DNA of 58,917 nt. It comes from Clostridiales bacterium. Lineage in GTDB: Bacteria > Bacillota > Desulfotomaculia > Desulfotomaculales > VENG01. The notes beneath the pieces are model-generated. The model was not told where the DNA came from. It searched no databases and was given only the letters and a program-made list of their open reading frames with translations. The translations under genes were made by a program, and so were the position numbers. Below are positions 8,443 to 18,596 of the stretch, in pieces. Position 1 is the stretch's first letter. The number at the start of each line of letters is the position of its first letter. The DNA lies in assembly GCA_021736985.1 (NCBI GenBank), contig JAIPEW010000018.1, positions 1 to 58,917 of the forward strand, in the 5' to 3' direction.

Positions 8443-9291
8443 TTATTGATTACCATAATATTTAAATCCTTCGCCCAGTACTTCTCTAACATCTGTTAGT
8501 ATTACAAAAGCTGCAGGATCAACATTGTATACAACATTTTTCAATGTACTGACTTCCGAGCGGGTAACTACTATAAAAAGCACTTCGCGATCAGTTTGCG
8601 TATAGAGACCTTTTCCTTTTAAAGCCGTAACACCGCGATCCATATTATTAAATAAAGCATTTACTACTGCTTCCTGTTTATCAGAAATTATAAAAAAAGC
8701 CTTGGCATAACTTATTCCTTCCTGCACCAGATCAATCATCCAGGCACTTATAAATATGGTTATCAACGCGTACATGGCCAGTTCCCAGCTGTGAAAGGTT
8801 AGCCCTGCTGATATTACCACCAGTGCATCTACCATAAAAAGAGCCTGTCCTATGTTTATCCCCTTGTAACTTCGTATAAGGGCGGCTGCAAGATCTGTTC
8901 CGCCCGTTGTTCCCCTGTACCTGAATACCAGGCCCAAACCAAGACCTACCATTACACCCCCGTATAGTGCAGCTAATAAGGAATCTTCAGTAGGTACAGG
9001 CAAAAATCTATTTAATAGATCTATTGCCACAGATAAACTAACAGTACCATACAAAGAACGGAAACCAAAAGTAAGACCAAGGCGAGAGATTCCCATTATA
9101 AAAAGGGGTATATTCATAAAAAGCATTGTGATGCCTACAGGTAGCCCAATGATATAATGTACTACAGTTGCTGCACCACTTACCCCCCCGGCAGCAATCT
9201 TATTGGGAATAAGGAACATATCTAATCCCAGGGCAGTGATAATAACCCCGGCTGTCACCCATGCAAAATCAACCACCGAATTTGTTTTCAA
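8443..9291 (-). CDS. YitT-family membrane protein (DUF161 plus DUF2179)
   Basis: About 282 residues from the preferred start. Five or six hydrophobic spans in the first ~200 residues include the family-typical IPNKIAAGGVSGAA and GGTDLAA stretches, followed by a C-terminal soluble DUF2179 domain (about 210-282). Function in the family is unsettled. I prefer the TTG at 9289-9291 because GGAGAG (9299-9304) lies 7 nt upstream; an ATG at 9328-9330 would add 13 residues but has no good ribosome site. No clear operon partner; the next gene starts 22 bp downstream. Confidence 0.85.
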   Translation of the reverse strand: MKTNSVVDFAWVTAGVIITALGLDMFLIPNKIAAGGVSGAATVVHYIIGLPVGITMLFMNIPLFIMGISRLGLTFGFRSLYGTVSLSVAIDLLNRFLPVPTEDSLLAALYGGVMVGLGLGLVFRYRGTTGGTDLAAALIRSYKGINIGQALFMVDALVVISAGLTFHSWELAMYALITIFISAWMIDLVQEGISYAKAFFIISDKQEAVVNALFNNMDRGVTALKGKGLYTQTDREVLFIVVTRSEVSTLKNVVYNVDPAAFVILTDVREVLGEGFKYYGNQ

Positions 9292-9439
9292 ATTACATCT
9301 CTCCGGTAAAAAAACAATTGGTATTAGCATTTCCCAAAGAGAACAAGGGTATTATAAATACAGCAGGCACTAAATTAGTTGATTTCTGACTTCTAGTAGA
9401 AATAACAATTTCCTTCCAAATTTAAAAAATATTTTCCCA

Positions 9440-9571
9440 CAGCATAGCTAGCGGAGCCTGGGGGAACTGCACAGCCCACCATTTGCGATGTGATGTGGGA
9501 GGTACCCTCCACCTGGCTGTCAGAAGAATTTTCATACTCCGTTGTGAGTAAGAAACTCGTAGAAGTTTCCA
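9440..9571 (+). repeat. dispersed element, copy 4 with internal deletion
   Basis: Carries AGCGGAGCCTGGG, CCATTTGCGATGTGATGTGGGAGGT, then jumps to ACCCTCCACCTGGCTGTCAGAAGA and GTTGTGAG. The internal hairpin arms present in full copies are missing, so this looks like a deletion derivative. It lies between the YitT and HtrA-like genes and reaches the stop of the latter. Confidence 0.7.
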
Positions 9572-10384
9572 CTAAAAGTCATTCAACTTTTTAACCGCCC
9601 CTACAGGTAGAGCAAGCCCGCGAATTTCTTTATTACCATTATCACGCTCATATCTGCCAAAAACCACGCCTGTTACACGACCAGCGCTGTTAAAAACTGG
9701 GCTACCGCTGTTGCCCGGGTAAACATGCGCATCAGTGCTGAATATTTTTACCGGCTTTTCTTTCAGCTTAAAATAATTTTTAACTTCTCCTTCTGCAATT
9801 ATATTGTTCAGCCCCAGCGGGTTGCCAACAATCCTTACCTTGTCACCTGCGGCAGGGGATTTACCGGCAAGCGGAACAGATGGAAAACCATTCCCTTTGA
9901 TATCTATAATTGCTAAATCAAACTCTGGACTAACAGACCAGTTAAGCGCTTTACAAACCTTTCCGTTTGGAAATTTTATAGTCATATTTTTGACCCCTTT
10001 TATAACGTGATAATTAGTCACTATTATTCCAGCAGAATCAATATTAAAACCCGTGCCTGATTTCTGTTTTACTGTGAAAGCAGCATCATCTTCCCGGGCA
10101 AGCACGTTTATTTTCACCACTGCCCGCTGCAATCGCTGCATATCAATATCTTTTTCCAGCTCAAGCGATTGCTTTACTACATTTCCAATATTTGATGTGA
10201 AAGCAGGTAAAAATGAGGCCGTAATAAATCCTACAAAAGTAATTAAAATAAACAAGGCCAGGATACGTAATATTACTGGTTTTTTTCGGGGAAACTCATC
10301 AAATTCTTCTTCAACGGTATCATCATCTACTTGAGATGATGTGTTCTCCAAGCTGTCATCCCACGCATCATTATTTCTATTCAT
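9572..10384 (-). CDS. membrane-anchored HtrA/DegP-like trypsin-type serine protease without PDZ
   Basis: 270 residues. An acidic cytoplasmic N-terminus (1-35) is followed by one membrane span (about 37-62) and an S1C protease domain. The catalytic triad is H126 (TNYHVIKG), D156 (EFDLAI) and S226 (YPGNSGSP). The chain stops after the protease fold, so the usual C-terminal PDZ domain is absent. A quality-control or signalling protease on the outer face of the membrane is likely. It has its own plausible start and follows the truncated flavoprotein gene by 4 bp, so the two may be co-transcribed. Confidence 0.88.
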   Translation of the reverse strand: MNRNNDAWDDSLENTSSQVDDDTVEEEFDEFPRKKPVILRILALFILITFVGFITASFLPAFTSNIGNVVKQSLELEKDIDMQRLQRAVVKINVLAREDDAAFTVKQKSGTGFNIDSAGIIVTNYHVIKGVKNMTIKFPNGKVCKALNWSVSPEFDLAIIDIKGNGFPSVPLAGKSPAAGDKVRIVGNPLGLNNIIAEGEVKNYFKLKEKPVKIFSTDAHVYPGNSGSPVFNSAGRVTGVVFGRYERDNGNKEIRGLALPVGAVKKLNDF

Positions 10385-10388
10385 AAAT

Positions 10389-10754
10389 TCACCTGAACAT
10401 TATAGATTTATAGATTATGTATATTAAACTCGGGGCCGCCGCTGCCCGCCTGGCAAGGTAATAATCAAATTTATCCCTGGTAATGGTATAAGCAAAAGGC
10501 TTCCCGGCATGGTAACCCACCCCTTCCCCGTAATTATATCTAAAAACCAGGTGAGTCATTTTATCTTCTGCATGGTAGTAAAAGTTATCTTCTAAGAACG
10601 GCAATGCCTTTCCTGAAACCGCACCGGCGCATGTTTTATGACGGGGAAGATTCTTTTGCTCAACCAGAATGATCTTGACTCCTTTTTCTGCTAATTTTTG
10701 AGCCGCAATGCAGCCTCCCGGACCTGCACCGATGATTATAACATCGTACTTCAT
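10389..10754 (-). pseudogene. truncated FAD-dependent oxidoreductase, geranylgeranyl reductase type
   Basis: 121 residues. It opens with a clean Rossmann fold, VIIIGAGPGGCIAAQKLAEK, then an E (VEQK) that would bind the FAD ribose and the CAGAVSGKAL stretch typical of the geranylgeranyl-reductase/PHBH-like family. Family members run to about 350-400 residues, so about two thirds is missing. The last ~18 residues (AAAPSLIYIIYKSIMFR) look like out-of-family sequence. The start is intact, with GAGGTGA upstream. I see no continuation in another frame, because the next gene begins four bases later. Probably a decaying remnant. Confidence 0.7.
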
Positions 10755-10843
10755 GCAATTTTCACCTCGAGCTTAAAAATTATCAGTTTTAAATATATTT
10801 TATTATTATTCTCTTTGTTACCGTATTCTTACATCTTATTCGC

Positions 10844-10873
10844 AAAAGGCCCGGGCTTATCCCCGGGCCTTTT
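10844..10873 (-). terminator. prfB terminator
   Basis: AAAAGGCCCGGG and CCCGGGCCTTTT form a 12-bp stem around a short loop, with A/T tracts. The 3' end of prfB runs into the right arm, so the stop codon lies inside the hairpin. Confidence 0.85.
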
Positions 10874-11958
10874 GCTGTAAATATGTTAAAATAAACTTGT
10901 CTAAATTACCGTCCATTACTGATTCTACATTACCGACTTCCACGTTTGTACGGTGATCTTTCACCATTTGATACGGATGAAAAACATAAGAACGTATCTG
11001 GCTGCCCCAGGCAATGTCACGCTGTTCTCCACGTATTTCAGCCAGTTTTTCTTCCTTTTTCTGCAGCTCCAGGTCAACAAGCCGGGCCCGGAGCAATTTC
11101 ATGGCAGCAGATTTATTAGAAGCCTGCGAACGCTCACTCTGACACTGTATTACTATACCAGTCGGTATATGGGTCACGCGCACTGCTGAATCTGTTTTGT
11201 TTACATGCTGGCCGCCTGCTCCCCCGGCACGGTAAGTGTCTATTTTTAAATCTTCCTGGTTTATTTCTATTTCCACATCATCATCAACATCAGGCATCAC
11301 CTCTACCGAGGCAAAAGTAGTATGCCTGCGCCCGGCAGTATCAAAGGGAGATATACGCACCAGGCGGTGAACACCCTTCTCTGTCTTTAAATAACCAAAA
11401 GCATAGGGCCCTTCAATAGACATGGTAACACTTTTTACTCCCACATCGTCTCCCTGTAAAATATCAATAATATTCACTTTATACCCCTGCTCTTCTGCCC
11501 ACCGTGTATACATGCGCAAGAGCATTTCCACCCATTCCTGGGCCTCTGTTCCTCCTGCCCCGGGATGAAGATGCATAATTGCATTATTGTAATCATAAGG
11601 ATTGCCCAGTAAAGCCATTAGTTCTGTTTTATTAAGTTTTTGCTGCAATTTTGCCAGTTCTGTTTCAGCTTCTTCAAAAAGCTCGGAAGAATCCTCCTCT
11701 TCTACCAATTCTACCAGGGCACACAGGTCACCGTACATATCTTTCACTTCATAAAAGGCAGAAACACTTTCTTTTAACTCGGTAACCTTCTGCATAACTT
11801 TTTGTGCCTTTTCCTGGTCATCCCAAAACCCCCGGGCAAGAGTAGACTCTTCTAGTTTTTTTATCTCTTCTTCCTTTGTTTCTATGTCAAAGAGAGACCC
11901 TCAAATCTTCAACACGCTGGCCTAAAGCACCCATTTCTTTTTTTATTTCACTAAACAT
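10857..11958 (-). CDS. prfB: peptide chain release factor 2, with programmed +1 frameshift
   Basis: RF2 reads UGA and UAA stops. The gene is in two frames. A 23-codon leader starts at ATG 11956-11958 (AGGAGG at about 11965-11970) and ends in CTT TGA C, the TGA being 11889-11887. A +1 slip on CTT gives Asp and continues to 10857, making a 366-residue protein. An upstream AGGG stretch can act as the internal Shine-Dalgarno stimulator. This is the classic autoregulatory RF2 frameshift, not a sequencing error. SPF, the RF2 stop-recognition tripeptide, is at about 203-205; GGQ, the hydrolysis motif, is at about 248-250 in GGAGGQHVNK. It lies 18 bp downstream of secA and is probably co-transcribed with it. 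Confidence 0.95.
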
Positions 11959-11976
11959 AACGATTCCTCCTGTAAT

Positions 11977-14607
11977 CTAATTCTTACCGCAACACTTCTT
12001 ATATTTTTTACCACTGCCGCAGGGACAGGGATCATTTCTTCCAACCTTCTGTCCTTTTCGGACAGTCTTAGGTGTATTATCCTGGCCGGAACTGTTTTCT
12101 GTTACTTTCTGGTGCTTTGGAGGATCTTGCACTATATCCACCCGGAAAATATAATATACTACCTCTTCCTGGATCGAAGAAATCATATTTTGAAACATCT
12201 GGTAGCTTTCTATTTTATACTCTATAAGCGGGTCTTTTTGCCCGTAAGCCCTGAGACCTATTCCTTCCCGGAGTTGATCCATGGCATCCAGGTGATCCAT
12301 CCATTTTTCATCTACTACACGCAGCAGCACCATACGTTCCAACTCGCGCATAACTTCTTCGCCTAGTTCCTCTTCCCGGGACTCATAAGCTTCTTTTGTT
12401 TTTTCCATCAATAAATCCAGTATTTCTTCCCGGTCCATATCCTGCAGATCCTGTTCAGATAAATCATGACCGGGGAGGAACACTTGTGCAGCATGTGTCA
12501 GCAAGCCATTTAAATCCCATTCTTCGGGATACACACCCTTCTGAGCATAAATGTCTACTGCTTGCTGGATCATTTCATCCATCATTTGATGAATAATCTC
12601 TTTCGTATTCTCCTGAGTCAACACCTGCCTGCGCTGCCGGTAAATGACCTCACGCTGTTGATCCATCACATCATCGTATTCCAGGACGTTTTTGCGTATA
12701 TCAAAGTTTCTGTTCTCTACCCTTTTTTGAGCACTTTCCAGGGACCGGGAAATAAAACCATGCTCAATAGGTACATCTTCTTCTACTCCCATCTTTTCCA
12801 TAAACCCGGAGATATTATCCGATCCAAAAAGCCTCATCAAGTCATCCTCGAGAGAACTGTAAAACTGAGTACTGCCCGGGTCTCCCTGGCGCCCGCAGCG
12901 CCCGCGGAGCTGGTTATCAATGCGCCTGCTTTCATGGCGCTCTGTCCCTATAATGTGGAGGCCACCCAGCTCTACAACTTTTTCATGCTCTTTTTCGCAT
13001 TCTTTTTCATATTTATCTATTAACTGTCGATATAGCTCAGCTTCTTCCTTATCTTCCAGGTCACCACTATAACCTTTTCGTTTTAAATCTTGAGCACTTA
13101 AAAACTCAGGATTACCACCCAGAAGTATATCAGTACCACGGCCAGCCATGTTAGTAGCAATCGTTACGGCACCCAACCGGCCTGCCTGTGCAACTATTTC
13201 TGCTTCCTTTTCATGATATTTAGCATTAAGCACCTGGTGCGTAACACCACGCCTGCGAAGCATTTTACTTAACACTTCAGATTTTTCAATGGATATAGTG
13301 CCTACCAGCATCGGCTGCCCGGCTTCATGCCTTTGTGCTATATCTTCAACTACGGCCACGAACTTAGCATCCTCTGTTTTATAAACAACATCAGGCTTGT
13401 CTTTTCTTATCATGGGCTTGTTAGTAGGCATAACTACCACATCCACGTTATTATAAATCTTTTTAAATTCGTTTTCTTCTGTTTCAGCAGTACCGGTCAT
13501 CCCAGAAAGTTTGTTATACATACGGAAAAAGTTTTGGAAAGTAATTGTAGCCAGGGTCTGTGACTCTTTCTCTATTTTAACCCCTTCTTTAGCCTCGATA
13601 GCCTGGTGCAGCCCGTCACTGTAACGACGGCCAAACATGAGACGCCCGGTAAACTCATCAACTATTATAACTTCGCCGTCTTTTACTACATAATCCTTAT
13701 CTTTTTTCATTAATGCATTTGCTTTTAACGCATTCTGCAGGTGATGAGTCAATTCTATATTTTCGTCATCATACAGATTTTGCAAATTCAACATTTTTTC
13801 TACCTTATGCGCACCTTCCTCGGTAACAGCCACGGTATTAGCCTTTTCATCTATAGTATAATCTTCCTCGGCAACCAACCGGGGTGCTACCCGGGCGAAA
13901 GTATAATAATGTTCCGTGCTCTTGTCAGCCTGCCCGGAAATTATCAGGGGAGTCCTTGCCTCGTCTATAAGAATACTGTCTACTTCGTCGACTATTGCAT
14001 AATTTAATTCTCTCTGCACTAATTGCTCTGGCTCTACAGCCATATTATCGCGTAGATAATCAAAACCAAACTCGTTATTTGTGCCATACGTAATATCTGC
14101 ACTATAAGCACTTTTTCTCTGGTCCCAGTCCAACCCGTTAACTATAAGACCAACAGAAAGACCTAAAAAATTATAAATCTTTCCCATCCACTGGCTATCC
14201 CTGGAAGCAAGATAATCGTTTACAGTAATTACGTGTACGCCGCATCCTGTCAGGGCATTAAGGTACACAGGCATAGTAGCAACAAGGGTTTTACCTTCAC
14301 CTGTTTTCATTTCTGCAATACGTCCCTGGTGAAGCACTATGCCGCCCATGAGCTGCACGTCAAAATGCCTCATGCCAAGCACGCGCCAGGACACCTCACG
14401 TACCACGGCAAACGCTTCAGGCAGAAGATCGTCTAGCAATTCTCCCTGGTCTAAACGCTGTTTAAAAAGTGCAGTCTGGCCCTGCAATTCATCGTCACTC
14501 TTAGCCTGCATCTCAGGTTCTAATTCATTTATCTTATCAACTGTTTTTTGTAATTTCTTGATTTCTCTTGCATTATCATCCAGCAAGTTGCGCAATGCCT
14601 TGAGCAT
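11977..14607 (-). CDS. secA: preprotein translocase ATPase SecA
   Basis: 876 residues, full length. Walker A TGEGKT is at about 102-107, a [11 protein letters not shown] helicase motif near 207-217, and the C-terminal zinc-binding SEC-C motif is complete ([14 protein letters not shown]). SecA drives export of unfolded proteins through SecYEG, which suits the many exported SLH proteins here. The ATG has AAGGTGAT upstream. A small hairpin at 14628-14651 lies in its leader. It is followed by prfB after 18 bp. Confidence 0.97.
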   Translation of the reverse strand: MLKALRNLLDDNAREIKKLQKTVDKINELEPEMQAKSDDELQGQTALFKQRLDQGELLDDLLPEAFAVVREVSWRVLGMRHFDVQLMGGIVLHQGRIAEMKTGEGKTLVATMPVYLNALTGCGVHVITVNDYLASRDSQWMGKIYNFLGLSVGLIVNGLDWDQRKSAYSADITYGTNNEFGFDYLRDNMAVEPEQLVQRELNYAIVDEVDSILIDEARTPLIISGQADKSTEHYYTFARVAPRLVAEEDYTIDEKANTVAVTEEGAHKVEKMLNLQNLYDDENIELTHHLQNALKANALMKKDKDYVVKDGEVIIVDEFTGRLMFGRRYSDGLHQAIEAKEGVKIEKESQTLATITFQNFFRMYNKLSGMTGTAETEENEFKKIYNNVDVVVMPTNKPMIRKDKPDVVYKTEDAKFVAVVEDIAQRHEAGQPMLVGTISIEKSEVLSKMLRRRGVTHQVLNAKYHEKEAEIVAQAGRLGAVTIATNMAGRGTDILLGGNPEFLSAQDLKRKGYSGDLEDKEEAELYRQLIDKYEKECEKEHEKVVELGGLHIIGTERHESRRIDNQLRGRCGRQGDPGSTQFYSSLEDDLMRLFGSDNISGFMEKMGVEEDVPIEHGFISRSLESAQKRVENRNFDIRKNVLEYDDVMDQQREVIYRQRRQVLTQENTKEIIHQMMDEMIQQAVDIYAQKGVYPEEWDLNGLLTHAAQVFLPGHDLSEQDLQDMDREEILDLLMEKTKEAYESREEELGEEVMRELERMVLLRVVDEKWMDHLDAMDQLREGIGLRAYGQKDPLIEYKIESYQMFQNMISSIQEEVVYYIFRVDIVQDPPKHQKVTENSSGQDNTPKTVRKGQKVGRNDPCPCGSGKKYKKCCGKN

Positions 14608-14627
14608 TAAAAATCACCTTTCCACAT

Positions 14628-14651
14628 TAAAAGAACCTTAAAGGTTCTTTT
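14628..14651 (-). terminator. hairpin in the secA leader
   Basis: AAAAGAACCTT and AAGGTTCTTTT form a perfect inverted repeat ending in a T-tract on the minus strand, about 20 bp before the secA start codon. It could be a weak terminator or attenuator. Confidence 0.5.
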
Positions 14652-14725
14652 AATTTTATAGATTATAATTTATTTGTTCACTATATTATTCTAGCATTAT
14701 GCTATACTGCTGGCAAGGATTCCAC

Positions 14726-14760
14726 ACTAAAAAGCGCACCCGCAGAAGGATGCGCCGCTT
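14726..14760 (-). terminator. hpf terminator
   Basis: On the minus strand GCGCATCC pairs with GGGTGCGC around a short loop, followed by TTTTT. It lies 17 bp past the hpf stop. Confidence 0.8.
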
Positions 14761-14776
14761 AAATTCTAAGTCGTCA

Positions 14777-15316
14777 TTATTTATATTCTGGCTCTATCAG
14801 ACCGTAATTACCATCCTTACGCTTGTATATCACGTTAACCTGCTCTGTCTCTGCGTTGGGAAATACAAAAAAATTATGTCCCAGTAAATTCATCTGCAGG
14901 ATAGCTTCATCTACAGGCATGGGTTTTACCTGGAAACGCTTTGTGCGAACCACGGCACCGTCCTCAGTTACCTCATCTTCTTCTACAGCCGGGCCCGCTG
15001 CCGCTTTTTCAGCTTTATCTTGATATGAACGCCGCTTATAAAGCTTGCCTTTATATTTTTCAACCTGCTTCTCTAGCTTTTCTACCACCATGTCCACAGA
15101 ATAATACATATCCCCGGTGCTTTCTTCTCCCCTGAGAATCATCCCATTAACTGGAATAGTTATCTCTACCTTATGTGACTGATTCTCAACATTCATAGCA
15201 ACTTGAGCATCTCCCAAGTTATCAAAAAACTTTTCTAGTTTTCTAACCCGCTTTTCGGCATATTCCTTAAGAGCATTAGTTAATTCAACATTTCTACCAC
15301 GAACTACTACCTGCAT
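14777..15316 (-). CDS. hpf: long-form ribosome hibernation promoting factor
   Basis: 179 residues, the long HPF form of Gram-positives. The N-terminal S30AE/RaiA domain (1-~95) begins MQVVVRGRNVELTNALKEYA. A charged linker connects to a C-terminal dimerisation domain (about 118-179) that starts KRFQVKPMPVDEAILQMNLL. Long HPF pairs 70S ribosomes into inactive 100S dimers in stationary phase. A GAAAGGGGT ribosome site precedes the ATG. It is followed by its own terminator, so it is probably monocistronic. Confidence 0.95.
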   Translation of the reverse strand: MQVVVRGRNVELTNALKEYAEKRVRKLEKFFDNLGDAQVAMNVENQSHKVEITIPVNGMILRGEESTGDMYYSVDMVVEKLEKQVEKYKGKLYKRRSYQDKAEKAAAGPAVEEDEVTEDGAVVRTKRFQVKPMPVDEAILQMNLLGHNFFVFPNAETEQVNVIYKRKDGNYGLIEPEYK

Positions 15317-15430
15317 ACTCTCAACCCCTTTCTAAGCGAGTAATACTCTTACACGGGGAAATACTAATGTAAATATAGTGTAAATGCATTGTAAATCATT
15401 TATTTAAATAACGCAATACCTGTATAAAAA

Positions 15431-15457
15431 TTAAAAGCCCCGGAAACCGGGGCTTAC
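15431..15457 (-). terminator. cold-shock gene terminator
   Basis: AAGCCCCGG and CCGGGGCTT with a four-base loop, followed on the minus strand by TTTTAATTTTTA. It lies 12 bp beyond the csp stop. Confidence 0.85.
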
Positions 15458-15468
15458 TCGCTACTTTT

Positions 15469-15666
15469 TTATTGTTTTGTTACATTTGATGCTTGTGGGC
15501 CACGATCGCCTTCGACAATCTCGAATTCAACCGCTTGACCTTCATTTAAAGTCTTAAACCCTTTTTCCTGGATAGCTGAGAAATGAACAAACACATCTCC
15601 GCCGTCCTCTCTTTCAATAAAACCGTAGCCTTTGTCTGCATTGAACCACTTAACTTTACCTCTCAC
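15469..15666 (-). CDS. cold-shock protein (CspA family)
   Basis: 65 residues, one cold-shock OB-fold domain. RNP1 (KGYGFIER) and RNP2 (VFVHFSAI) are both present, giving a single-strand RNA/DNA-binding surface. The ATG is preceded by CAGGAGGC (AGGAGG at 15676-15681). A good sigma-A promoter lies about 50 bp upstream and a strong terminator downstream, so it is a monocistronic unit. Confidence 0.95.
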   Translation of the reverse strand: MRGKVKWFNADKGYGFIEREDGGDVFVHFSAIQEKGFKTLNEGQAVEFEIVEGDRGPQASNVTKQ

Positions 15667-15718
15667 TTAAACAAGCCTCCTGAAAAAAATATATTCAGTG
15701 ATTTACTCACATGCTATT

Positions 15719-15747
15719 ATAGTATCACCCTGCAATTGTAATGTCAA
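15719..15747 (-). promoter_or_regulatory. sigma-A promoter of the cold-shock gene
   Basis: Minus-strand TTGACA (15747-15742), a 17-bp spacer and TACTAT (15724-15719), giving a leader of about 45 nt. A perfect TATAAT also overlaps the -10 but at a longer spacing. Confidence 0.7.
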
Positions 15748-15938
15748 GTTATTCTCTTTAAATATACTTATTTTTGTCATAATACTCCTTATAAATAAAC
15801 AAGGTATGTGGATTAAAACCTGTGGACAATGTGTATAACTCTGTTGATAACCTATTTTTTAAGGATATGCACCTGTGAACAATATAAAAAATCTAATAAA
15901 ATTTGTCAAAAACAGCCTTGACATGGATTATTATGTAA

Positions 15939-16712
15939 TTAGATGGTAAAAAAACCCCCTGCTGCAGTTAGAACATATATTTCTTTTACCCTTGCTTCTC
16001 GCAATTTTATAGAAATATTTTCCACGGTAGAGCCTGTAGTTATAACATCATCCACTAACAGCACAATTTTGCCCGGTATTTTGTTGGGGATAATTGAAAA
16101 TGAATCCTGTAGGTTTTGGATCCTTTCTACCCTGGAGAGAGAAGTTTGAGGCCTGGTTTCTTTAATTTTAAACACAGTCCCATTATCCACAGGTAGATCT
16201 AAAATCCTGCCCAATTCCACGGCTAAAAGTTCTGCCTGGTTAAAACCACGAGCAGCATACCTTTTAGAAGAAAGCGGCACAGGAATAATCATTTCTACTC
16301 GGCTGTATATACTTTCACGCCGGACAGTTTCTGCCATTAATCTTGCCAGGGCAGAAACAACCTGGCCTGTCCCGCGAGACTTTAACTGCAGCACAGCATC
16401 ATGCAGCACTCCACGATATGGTGCTGGAGCACGGGCTGCATTAAAATAAGGCCTTTTATTTTTACAAAATATACAGGGAGGAAAAGAACCACGCACACCG
16501 CCCTCTGATGCACCTGTCTCTATAAACCTCCCGCAAACAGGACAATAAGGCATTGTCTTATATTTTTCCAGCCATCCCAGGCAATCTTCACATATTACTG
16601 CCCCGGGACTTTTTTCCCCGCACAGGGGGCAAACTTCACGGGGAGGGAACAAAAGATCAAGCAGTCCTTTCCAGAGATAATTTATCCCCACCTGGCACTT
16701 ACTCTTTTCCAA
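15939..16712 (-). CDS. comF: ComF-family phosphoribosyltransferase-like protein
   Basis: 257 residues. The N-terminus has paired zinc-ribbon cysteines (CPLCGEKSPGAVICEDC, then CPVCGRF and CIFCKNK). The C-terminus has the PRPP-loop signature VLLVDDVITTGST near 208-220. ComF is needed for DNA uptake in competent Bacillus, and similar proteins (GntX) occur widely. The start appears to be TTG at 16710-16712, one base after the stop of the GGDEF gene, so the two are translationally adjacent. No other competence genes are in the window. Confidence 0.88.
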   Translation of the reverse strand: MEKSKCQVGINYLWKGLLDLLFPPREVCPLCGEKSPGAVICEDCLGWLEKYKTMPYCPVCGRFIETGASEGGVRGSFPPCIFCKNKRPYFNAARAPAPYRGVLHDAVLQLKSRGTGQVVSALARLMAETVRRESIYSRVEMIIPVPLSSKRYAARGFNQAELLAVELGRILDLPVDNGTVFKIKETRPQTSLSRVERIQNLQDSFSIIPNKIPGKIVLLVDDVITTGSTVENISIKLREARVKEIYVLTAAGGFFTI

Positions 16713-16713
16713 T

Positions 16714-18462
16714 TTATTTTACACCTACATCATTTTTCTTATTAAAAACAGCTACAGGAGGTTCCCTGTCCATCTGAGAAAAAACTCTTATGCAGTTCCC
16801 ACCACATTTCTTTGCCCGTCTAAGAGCATGTTCTCCTTTGCACAACAAGTCATCAAGGTCAACGGCATCCCGTGGATAGCAAGCTAAACCCAGGCTGGCC
16901 TGAAAAGTACACCGGGATCCCCCGGTCTCTACAATCCCATTCTGAATCCCCTTCATTATCTTTTCTGCCAAATTTGACGCTGCAACTTCACCAATACCCG
17001 GCAGCAGAACGACAAATTCATCCCCCCCAGACCGAGCTGCTGTTCCCAGGTTCTTTATTTCTGAAGATATATTGCGTGTAAAGAATGATAATACTGCATC
17101 TCCTGCTTCCCGGCCATAATATTCATTTATTTTATTCATATTATCTACATCCACATTAATAAGAGAAACTACGCCATCTCGAGTATCAATTTCCGAAAGT
17201 TTCTCTTTTGCATAATATAAAAAAGAACGCTGGCTGCTTAAACCAGTCAGGTCATCAGTTTTAGTAATTACATCTACTTGTTCATGTAAATTCATATTAT
17301 CTACTGCCAATGCTGCCTGGCGGGCAACTGCGTACAACATTCGCCGGTGGCTTTCTTTAAAAGCAAAAACACGCCTGCTTCCAAGTACTACCTGGCCCAA
17401 CACTTTTTCCCCGGATAACAGGGGAACAACCAGCAGCGACCTGTGCAGTTGTATAATTCCAGGCTTAGAATTAATCCTTGAATTAATCCTGGAATCATTT
17501 TTGGAATCATATATGATTGCAGAATCCTTACTTTCCAAAAGAAAGCCTAAAAACTCCTGCCCTAAAAAAACACGCGAGTTTTTTAACTGCTGCTTATAAA
17601 CACCTTTAACCACGGCTACCTCACAACACTCTTTTTCAGCAGCCCATATGTAAACCACCCCGGTATGGTATCTTACTATTCTTCCAGCTTCCTTTAAAAT
17701 CAAGTTGAGCACCTGTTCCAGGCTTAAGCCCGCACCCAGGCTACGGGAAATCTCATACAGGGCCTGCAGCTGCCTGTTAGATGAGTCCAACCGGATATAC
17801 AAACGCAGCACAAACTGCATAACCAGTACCGGGACAAAAAGCAACAAAATACCCCATAACCCTATTTTATTGTGCAGTACAGCCATAAACATACCCAGGG
17901 GAACAGTAACAAGGTAAGTAATCGAATCCCATTTTAGAGTATCTCGCAAGTATATAAGGGGATAATTTTTTTGTTCCAGAAAAAGATAAATATACACTAA
18001 AAGCTGGTTAATAAAAAAACAGGTTACTGTAAAACTTATGAGTGGAATTGTATTTTCCCAGGCAAGCCGCTGCGTTATCCATCCTCCCAGGTATATATAT
18101 ATGCAATCGCTGCCTATAATGGCCAGCACATACTGCGAGGCATTAAACAACTTTGTCTGAAATGAACATCTTTTATTGGCTATAACTTGTCCTAATATGC
18201 TCCCCAGGGCTGTTATCCATACAGCCCCGGCTGGGCCAAATAGTAAATACGATGAAAAGATAACTGCAAAAGAAGCAGATATCTGGCCCTGTGGTAAAGT
18301 AACAGTAAAACATTCTGCCAGCACTACTAAAACCAGCATAAAAACCATTTCTCGCACTAAATCCAAATCCAGCAGAGGAAATAAGTAAGTAAGGAACCAG
18401 TAAGCGATAATTATAATTGTCCATGTATATATTATAGAAGGCAGTTTAAACCGAATATTCAT
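16714..18462 (-). CDS. membrane-bound GAF-GGDEF diguanylate cyclase
   Basis: 582 residues. Seven or so hydrophobic spans (about 8-215) resemble an integral membrane sensor module. A GAF domain follows (about 235-390) and then a GGDEF domain with an intact active-site GGDEF at 479-483. It should make cyclic di-GMP. The RxxD inhibitory site normally found just before GGDEF is not visible (KNLG in its place), so product inhibition may be absent. The stop codon is one base from the comF start, suggesting co-transcription. Confidence 0.88.
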   Translation of the reverse strand: MNIRFKLPSIIYTWTIIIIAYWFLTYLFPLLDLDLVREMVFMLVLVVLAECFTVTLPQGQISASFAVIFSSYLLFGPAGAVWITALGSILGQVIANKRCSFQTKLFNASQYVLAIIGSDCIYIYLGGWITQRLAWENTIPLISFTVTCFFINQLLVYIYLFLEQKNYPLIYLRDTLKWDSITYLVTVPLGMFMAVLHNKIGLWGILLLFVPVLVMQFVLRLYIRLDSSNRQLQALYEISRSLGAGLSLEQVLNLILKEAGRIVRYHTGVVYIWAAEKECCEVAVVKGVYKQQLKNSRVFLGQEFLGFLLESKDSAIIYDSKNDSRINSRINSKPGIIQLHRSLLVVPLLSGEKVLGQVVLGSRRVFAFKESHRRMLYAVARQAALAVDNMNLHEQVDVITKTDDLTGLSSQRSFLYYAKEKLSEIDTRDGVVSLINVDVDNMNKINEYYGREAGDAVLSFFTRNISSEIKNLGTAARSGGDEFVVLLPGIGEVAASNLAEKIMKGIQNGIVETGGSRCTFQASLGLACYPRDAVDLDDLLCKGEHALRRAKKCGGNCIRVFSQMDREPPVAVFNKKNDVGVK

Positions 18463-18596
18463 ATAGTCACCCCGTAATAGTCACTGGGTGTTAATTCGAC
18501 AAACATGGACGTATAACCTGCGAAAAAAGATAAATACCGGTATTATTAATTTCTTATTCTACTGTATACCTGCCTACTCACAAAACCAGCCATACT

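Noticed and set aside
10857-11958. prfB frameshift as a sequencing error or pseudogene
   Set aside because: The site is the canonical CTT TGA C programmed frameshift with a proper start and ribosome site upstream.
12562-13023. Plus-strand 153-residue frame opposite secA
   Set aside because: It mirrors secA, which is full length and strongly conserved.
18173-18424. Minus-strand alternate-frame protein inside the diguanylate cyclase gene
   Set aside because: It overlaps the membrane domain of a well-supported gene and has no signals of its own.
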